Positions 59,302 through 64,000 of a DNA stretch of 64,000 nt are shown piece after piece. The stretch lies in NCBI RefSeq assembly GCF_019090165.1, contig NZ_JAHRIB010000059.1:40029-104028 (forward strand), given 5' to 3'. Below the pieces are notes generated by a model, which was not told where the DNA came from, ran no database searches, and saw only the letters and a list, made by a program, of their open reading frames with translations. The position numbers and the translations under genes are program-made. How positions within the stretch are numbered: the stretch's first letter is position 1; each line of letters opens with the position of its first letter. The stretch comes from Streptomyces sp. BV286. GTDB taxonomy: Bacteria; Actinomycetota; Actinomycetes; Streptomycetales; Streptomycetaceae.

Positions 59302-60021
59302 CTAGTCGGCGGACCGCGCGGCGGCCTCGCGCTCCTTCGCCGCGCGCTCCTCCGCCTCCATCTCCGCGAACACGTCGATCGGCGGCGGCGCCTTCGCCAG
59401 GAAGACCCAGGTGAGCCAGACGGCGAGCAGGAAGGGCGGGATCTTCAGGGCGATCAGGACCCAGCCGAACTGGGTGGTGTCGGCCCACCAGTAGAGCGGG
59501 AAGAGGATCGCGCACTTGGCGAGCAGGATCAGGCCCCATGCGTAACTGGCCTTCGCGTACGCCTTCTTGCGGCCTGGGTTGCGCGTGCGCCAGGAGAGGT
59601 TCTCCTTGAAGACCGGGCCGAGGATCAGGCCGATCAGGGGGACTCCGGCGAGCGTCGTGATGATGTAGGCGAGGGCGAGCCCGAGCGTGTAGAGCATGCC
59701 CGGCAGGTAGAAGTCCTTCGCGTTGCCCGTCATCATCGCGAAGACCACGCCGAAGGCCACACCGAAGACACCGCTGAAGGCGTGCTTGACGGTGTCCTTC
59801 ATGACCAGGCGGACCACGACCAGCAGGATGGAGACGCCGAGGGCCGCGATGGCCGCCGAGTGCAGGTCCTTGTTGATCGTGAAGATCGTGACGAAGAGCA
59901 GGCCCGGCAGGACCGTCTCGATCATGCCCCGCAGACCGCCGAACGCCTCGAAGAGCGCGGCCTCGGTCACCGCCCGCGAATCCCGCTGGGCGTCTTCGGT
60001 CGGCTTGTCGAGCGACGTCAC
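59302..60021 (-). CDS. DUF3159 membrane protein, 239 aa
   Basis: Integral membrane protein of unknown function, with about six hydrophobic segments. Family features: EAFGGLRGMIETVLPGLLFV, FTINKDLHSAAIAALGVSIL, SWRTRNPGRKKAYAKASYAW, and an acidic C-terminal tail EMEAEERAAKEREAAARSAD. Separated by 3 bases from the upstream OB-fold gene, so probably one operon. Confidence 0.9.
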   Translation of the reverse strand: MTSLDKPTEDAQRDSRAVTEAALFEAFGGLRGMIETVLPGLLFVTIFTINKDLHSAAIAALGVSILLVVVRLVMKDTVKHAFSGVFGVAFGVVFAMMTGNAKDFYLPGMLYTLGLALAYIITTLAGVPLIGLILGPVFKENLSWRTRNPGRKKAYAKASYAWGLILLAKCAILFPLYWWADTTQFGWVLIALKIPPFLLAVWLTWVFLAKAPPPIDVFAEMEAEERAAKEREAAARSAD

Positions 60022-60024
60022 CGG

Positions 60025-60423
60025 CTACTCCCGTCCGAGGGGTCTGAGTTCGTACTTCGGATTGAACAGCACGCGGCGGCCCCGGCTCATCGAGATCCGG
60101 CCCGACGCGATCAGCTTGCGCCCGGGTTCTATCCCCACTATGGAGCGTCTGCCGAGCCACACCACGTCCAGGGCGGCCGAACCGTCGAACAGCTCGGCCT
60201 CCAGGGCCGGGACACCGGCCCTCGGGCGCAGAGTGACCGTGCGCAAGGTACCAGTAACCGTGACCACCTGTCGGTCGCGGCAGTCACCGATGCGCGTGCA
60301 GCCCGCGGTCTCGGTGTCCTCGCGCAGCTCCTCCGACTCCAGGTCCTCCTGGGACGAGGAGAGCCGGTCGATCATCCGCCGGAACCGGCCCGCCGGCTTT
60401 TCGGAACGAGGAACAGCACTCAT
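60025..60423 (-). CDS. OB-fold nucleic-acid-binding protein, 132 aa
   Basis: A conserved actinobacterial single-OB-fold protein. RFRRMIDRLSSSQEDLESEE forms a helical head, then the OB fold: CTRIGDCRDRQVVTVTGTLR, RAGVPALEAELFDGSAALDV and VWLGRRSIVGIEPGRKLIAS, GRRVLFNPKYELRP. The gene starts at ATG 60423 and is followed within 3 bp by the DUF3159 gene; such OB-DUF3159 pairs are common in actinobacteria, next to trkA genes. Role unknown. Confidence 0.88.
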   Translation of the reverse strand: MSAVPRSEKPAGRFRRMIDRLSSSQEDLESEELREDTETAGCTRIGDCRDRQVVTVTGTLRTVTLRPRAGVPALEAELFDGSAALDVVWLGRRSIVGIEPGRKLIASGRISMSRGRRVLFNPKYELRPLGRE

Positions 60424-60500
60424 GTCTGAAGCGTACCGGGGGCCGCTGAGAGGTACGTACCCGTGGTACCACCGCCCGAACCGGCGTACGCCCCGAACCG

Positions 60501-60628
60501 ACTCACCTCTCGAACCGGTACCCCGTCGCCGGCTCCGTGATACCGCACCCCTCGGGGAGCGACCCCCGGACCCCCGGCCGACTCCGGACTCACCTCTCGA
60601 ACCGGTACCCCATCCCCGGCTCCGTGAT
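60501..60628. repeat. Duplicated 3' end of kdpE (41-bp direct repeat)
   Basis: 60501-60541 repeats 60588-60628 with 2 mismatches, 87 bp apart. The right copy is the end of kdpE, coding ITEPGMGYRFER and stop; the left copy, downstream, would code ITEPATGYRFER and stop. A relic of a local duplication or of an excised insertion. Confidence 0.9.
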
Positions 60629-61273
60629 GAAGTGCCGGGGATGGGAGGGGTCCGCCTCCAGTTTGCGGCGGAGCTGGGCCATGTAGACCCGCAGGTAGTT
60701 CGTCTCGGTGCCGTAGGAGGGGCCCCAGACCTCCTGGAGCAGCTGCTTCTGGCTGACCAGGCGGCCCGTGTTGCGCACGAGCACCTCCAGGAGGTGCCAC
60801 TCGGTCGGGGTGAGACGCACGTCGCGGCCCGACCGGCCGACCTTCTTCGCGGCCAGGTCGACGGTGAAGTCCTCCGTCTCGACGATCACGTCGTCCTCGC
60901 CGCTCCCGTTGGGCTCGGCCCGGCGGACGGCCGCCCTGAGCCGGGCGAGCAGCTCGTCCATGCCGAAGGGCTTGGTCACGTAGTCGTCGGCTCCGGCGTC
61001 GAGCGCCTCGACCTTCTCGTCGGAGGAGTGCCGGGCGGACAGCACGAGGATCGGTACCCGCGTCCAGCCGCGCAGTCCCCTGATCACCTCGACGCCGTCC
61101 ATGTCGGGCAGGCCCAGGTCTAGCACGACCACGTCGGGGTGGCGGGCGGCCGCGAGGCGGAGCGCGGTGGCGCCGTCGGGGGCCGCGTCCACCTCGTACT
61201 TGCGTGCCTTGAGGTTGATCACGAGGGCCCGGGTGATCTGCGGCTCGTCGTCGACCACGAGGACGCGGGTCAT
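60590..61273 (-). CDS. kdpE: OmpR-family response regulator KdpE, 227 aa
   Basis: DNA-binding regulator of the high-affinity Kdp potassium ATPase. Receiver domain with VLVVDDEPQITRAL, phospho-acceptor Asp in DVVVLDLGLPDMDG, and Lys in ADDYVTKPF; winged-helix output domain with RDVRLTPTEWHLLEVLVRNT, and VWGPSYGTETNYLRVYMAQL. ATG 61273 overlaps the kdpD stop (ATGA). Its last 13 codons are repeated downstream. Confidence 0.96.
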   Translation of the reverse strand: MTRVLVVDDEPQITRALVINLKARKYEVDAAPDGATALRLAAARHPDVVVLDLGLPDMDGVEVIRGLRGWTRVPILVLSARHSSDEKVEALDAGADDYVTKPFGMDELLARLRAAVRRAEPNGSGEDDVIVETEDFTVDLAAKKVGRSGRDVRLTPTEWHLLEVLVRNTGRLVSQKQLLQEVWGPSYGTETNYLRVYMAQLRRKLEADPSHPRHFITEPGMGYRFER

Positions 61274-63855
61274 GAAGCCTGCCTTTCCGGTTGTACGGGT
61301 TCCACTGCTTCCACTGCTTCCACTGCTTCCACTGCTTCCACCAGAGGCTGTGGGCGGGAGGGGCCCGCCCGGAGCGTGAGGACCATGGTGAGGCCACCGC
61401 CTGGGGTGTCCTCGGCGTTGAGGGTGCCGCCCATGGCCTCGGCGAAACCACGGGCTACCGCGAGGCCGAGGCCCACCCCGGCTCCGCGCGGGGCGTCGCC
61501 GTAGCGCTGGAAGGGTTCGAAGATACGATCCTTCGCCTCGTCGGGGACGCCCCGGCCACGGTCCACGACCCGCACCTCCACCCGGTCGCCGAGCGCGCTG
61601 GCGGCGACGAGGACGCGTTCTCCGGCGGGGCTGTACTTGACGGCGTTCTCGACGACGTTGGCGACGGACCGCTCCAGCAGGCCCGGGTCGACGGCGACCA
61701 TGGGCAGGGTCTCGGGGATCTCCAGTTCGACACTGCGCTCCGGTACGCCGCCCAGCGCCATCGGCACGACCTCGTCGAGGTCGATCTCGCGGATCAGCGG
61801 GGTGACCGTGCCGGTCTGCAGGCGGGACATGTCGAGGAGGTTGCCCACGAGGTGGTCGAGCCGGTCGGCGCCCGCCTCGATGCCCTCCAGGAGTTCGGCC
61901 TCGTCCTCGTCGGACCAGGCCACGTCGTCCGACCTGAGGGACGTCACGGCGGCCTTGATGGCGGCCAGCGGGGTGCGCAGGTCGTGGCTGACGGCGGCCA
62001 GGAGCGCCGTTCGGATGCGGTTGCCCTCGGCGAGGGTGCGGGCCTGCTCGGCCTGGGCCTGGAGGCGCTTGCGGTCCAGGACGACGACGGCCTGGGCGGC
62101 GAAGGCGGCGAGGACCCGGCGGTCCTCGGCGGGCAGCACCCGGCCGGAGAGGGCGAGCGCGGTGTGGTCCCCGACCGGCATGTCGACGTCCGCGGCCTCG
62201 GGCAGCGTCGGCGGGTGCGGCCCCACGCTGCCGGCGCAGGTCCACGGGTCCACGTCGCCCGCTCGTTCCAGCAGCGCGACCGACTCCATGCCGAACGTCT
62301 CGCGGACCCGCTCCAGCAGGGCGTCCAGGCTGGTCTCCCCGCGCAGCACGCTGCCCGCCAGGAAGGAGAGGATCTCGGACTCGGCGCGCAGCCGGGCCGC
62401 CTGGTGGGTGCGGCGGGCCGCCAGATCCACCACGGACGCGACCGAGATGGCCACCCCGACGAAGATCACGATGGCGACGAAGTTCTTGGGGTCGGCGATG
62501 GTCAGCCGGTGCAGCGGCGGGGTGAAGAAGTAGTTCAGCAGCAGTGAGCCGAAGGCCGCCGAGGCGAGCGCCGGGAGCAGCCCGCCGAGCAGGGCCGCCG
62601 CCACGGTCAGCGTCAGGAACAGCAGCATGTCGTTGGCGAGCCCGAGATCCGCGGCGCCGTGGGTGAGCAGCAGCGCCAGGAGGGCCGGGCCGGCCACCGC
62701 GACCAGCCAGCCCGCGATGATCCGGGACCGGCCGAGGCGCGCGCCCCGGGCGACGGGCAGGCCGCGTCCCTTGCCCGCCTCGTCGTGCGTGACGATGTGC
62801 ACGTCGAGGTCCGGCCCCGACTCCCGGGCGACCGTGGCGCCGACGCCGGGTCCGAACACGTACTGCCAGGACTTGCGCCGCGAGGAGCCGAGCACGATCT
62901 GGGTGGCGTTGACACCGCGCGCGAACTCAAGGAGCGCGGACGGGATGTCGTCGCCCACGACATGGTGGAAGGTGCCGCCGAGGTCCTCGGCGAGGGTCCG
63001 CTGGACGGCCAGTTCCTTGGGCGAGGCGGAGGTCAGGCCGTCGCTGCGGGCGATGTAGACGGCGAGTACCTCGCCGCCGGCGCCCTTCTCGGCGAGCCGG
63101 GCGGCCCGGCGGATGAGCGTACGGCCCTCGGGACCGCCGGTCAGGCCGACGACGATGCGTTCGCGGGCCTGCCAGGTGGAGCGGATGCCGTGCTCGCCCC
63201 GGTACTGCCGGAGGTACTCGTCGACGCGGTCGGCGACCCACAGCAGGGCCAGTTCGCGCAGGGCGGTGAGGTTGCCGGGGCGGAAGTAGTTGGACAGGGC
63301 CGCGTCGACCTTGTCGGGCTTGTAGATGTTGCCGTGCGCCATCCGGCGGCGCAGCGCCTGTGGGGACATGTCGACCAGCTCGATCTGGTCGGCCCGCCGC
63401 ACCACCTCGTCCGGGACGGTCTCGCGCTGCCGCACACCGGTTATCGCTTCGACGACGTCGCCGAGGGATTCCAGGTGCTGGATGTTGACCGTCGAGACGA
63501 CGTCGATCCCGGCGGCGAGCAGTTCCTCGACGTCCTGCCAGCGCTTGGCGTTCCGCGAGCCGGGGATGTTGGTGTGGGCCAGTTCGTCCACCAGGGCGAC
63601 GGCCGGGCCGCGCTCCAGTACGGCGTCCACGTCCATCTCGGTGAAGACGGTGTCCCGGTAGGCGAGGTTCTTGCGGGGGATCTGCTCCAGACCGTGCAGC
63701 ATCACCTCCGTACGCGGCCGCTCGTGGTGCTCGACGAAGGCCACCACGCACTCCGCGCCCCGCTCGACACGGCGGTGCGCCTCGGAGAGCATCGCGTAGG
63801 TCTTGCCGACGCCCGGTGCCGCACCGAGGTAGATCCGGAGCTTGCCTCGTCCCAT
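61270..63855 (-). CDS. kdpD: Osmosensitive K+ channel histidine kinase KdpD, 861 aa
   Basis: Membrane sensor kinase for potassium limitation. N-terminal KdpD domain with Walker A GAAPGVGKT (11-19) and AVALVDELAHTNIPGSRNAK, then a USP-like domain (ERIVVGLTGGPEGRTLIRRA), four membrane segments (about 395-490), a GAF-like region and the kinase: H-box AVSHDLRTPLAAIKAAV, N-box NVVENAVKYSPAG, G-boxes DRGRGVPDEA and GAGVGLGLAVARGFAEAMGG. Start at ATG 63855 (MGRGKLRIYLG). The C-terminus carries a Val-Glu-Ala repeat. kdpABC, expected upstream, would lie beyond the window edge. Confidence 0.95.
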   Translation of the reverse strand: MGRGKLRIYLGAAPGVGKTYAMLSEAHRRVERGAECVVAFVEHHERPRTEVMLHGLEQIPRKNLAYRDTVFTEMDVDAVLERGPAVALVDELAHTNIPGSRNAKRWQDVEELLAAGIDVVSTVNIQHLESLGDVVEAITGVRQRETVPDEVVRRADQIELVDMSPQALRRRMAHGNIYKPDKVDAALSNYFRPGNLTALRELALLWVADRVDEYLRQYRGEHGIRSTWQARERIVVGLTGGPEGRTLIRRAARLAEKGAGGEVLAVYIARSDGLTSASPKELAVQRTLAEDLGGTFHHVVGDDIPSALLEFARGVNATQIVLGSSRRKSWQYVFGPGVGATVARESGPDLDVHIVTHDEAGKGRGLPVARGARLGRSRIIAGWLVAVAGPALLALLLTHGAADLGLANDMLLFLTLTVAAALLGGLLPALASAAFGSLLLNYFFTPPLHRLTIADPKNFVAIVIFVGVAISVASVVDLAARRTHQAARLRAESEILSFLAGSVLRGETSLDALLERVRETFGMESVALLERAGDVDPWTCAGSVGPHPPTLPEAADVDMPVGDHTALALSGRVLPAEDRRVLAAFAAQAVVVLDRKRLQAQAEQARTLAEGNRIRTALLAAVSHDLRTPLAAIKAAVTSLRSDDVAWSDEDEAELLEGIEAGADRLDHLVGNLLDMSRLQTGTVTPLIREIDLDEVVPMALGGVPERSVELEIPETLPMVAVDPGLLERSVANVVENAVKYSPAGERVLVAASALGDRVEVRVVDRGRGVPDEAKDRIFEPFQRYGDAPRGAGVGLGLAVARGFAEAMGGTLNAEDTPGGGLTMVLTLRAGPSRPQPLVEAVEAVEAVEAVEPVQPERQAS
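61302..61337. repeat. 9-bp minisatellite in the kdpD 3' end
   Basis: CCACTGCTT in four perfect tandem copies, with a partial fifth; on the coding strand it encodes Val-Glu-Ala repeats at the C-terminus of KdpD. Being a multiple of three, copy changes do not break the frame. Confidence 0.95.
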
Positions 63856-63952
63856 GGCCTCATTGTCTTCCCAGACGCACTGCGTACGCTGCGTAGACCC
63901 TACGGCCGACGATCCGGACCAATGGGGCGAGGGGTGCGGGCGGAGGCGTCCT

Positions 63953-63970
63953 TGACGCAACCCTGACGCA
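63953..63970. promoter_or_regulatory. 11-bp-phased TGACGCA direct repeat upstream of kdpD
   Basis: TGACGCA at 63953-63959 and 63964-63970, start-to-start 11 bp, about 100 bp upstream of the kdpD start. OmpR-family regulators such as KdpE bind repeats with this spacing. Only a positional hint. Confidence 0.3.
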
Positions 63971-64000
63971 CCGGGGCGCCATCCCGGCGCGCCGGGCAGC

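Noticed and set aside
61302..61337. CRISPR-like array
   Set aside because: 9-bp tandem units without spacers, in coding sequence; no CRISPR or cas gene exists in the window.

Overview
The window is high-GC actinobacterial DNA, almost certainly from a Streptomyces chromosome. Reasons: extreme third-position GC bias with long antisense shadow frames, GGAGG-type ribosome binding sites mixed with leaderless GTG/ATG starts, many Streptomyces lineage proteins (DUF5999, DUF6099, SepF-like, HTH-MurA fusion), a perfect CebR box beside a cellulose-active LPMO, and long perfect hairpin terminators. The gene order acnA / HTH-MurA / argF-arcA / pnkp-hen1 / sepF-like / RNA uracil methyltransferase / K+ genes matches, as far as I recall, one arm of the S. 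coelicolor core chromosome.

Layout. 1-5.1 kb: a truncated AA10-CBM2 LPMO and a 1231-aa secreted subtilase, divergent around a CebR operator. 5.2-17.3 kb: a LuxR-type regulator, aconitase with three putative operators upstream, DUF4236, an HTH-MurA fusion, a lipase-like hydrolase, a large membrane protein, two small conserved proteins, PaaX-type regulator and an anti-sigma-like ATPase. 17.3-19.7 kb: ornithine carbamoyltransferase and arginine deiminase. 19.9-24 kb: a translationally coupled hen1-pnkp RNA repair operon. 24-28.6 kb: LLM oxidoreductase, small genes, an AAA ATPase coupled to a MazG-like pyrophosphohydrolase, and a SepF-like cell division protein. 28.8-36.3 kb: a molybdenum/nitrate block (a nitrate reductase-flavoprotein fusion, ModBC fusion, ModA and a MerR-TOBE regulator). 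36.6-41.2 kb: DHA2 transporter, then furA-katG.

41.3-54.0 kb is a genomic island. A 48-bp direct repeat (45/48 identical, with a 26-bp identical core) marks both ends; one copy is the 3' end of an intact 23S rRNA/tRNA uracil methyltransferase gene and the other is its orphaned former 3' end. The island holds several broken genes (a multiply frameshifted hypothetical, TetR and LivM remnants, a frameshifted nuclease-excalibur gene), an exonuclease-BRCT-TerD fusion, and an intact two-gene operon: a nucleoside phosphorylase-like (PNP/MTAN) protein overlapping by 4 nt a 1390-aa NACHT/STAND-type NTPase. Both proteins end in the same roughly 80-residue domain (about 36 of 80 positions identical by hand alignment), which suggests a homotypic adaptor that couples the NTPase sensor to the PNP effector. 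This is my main candidate for a little-described conflict (anti-phage) system.

54-64 kb: the methyltransferase itself, then a potassium block (KimA-like APC importer, a 31-aa membrane peptide, two TrkA-type RCK proteins) and, after a DUF3159 gene and an OB-fold gene, kdpE-kdpD, which run on to the edge of the window. Almost no region carries RNA genes: I found no tRNA, rRNA or CRISPR.
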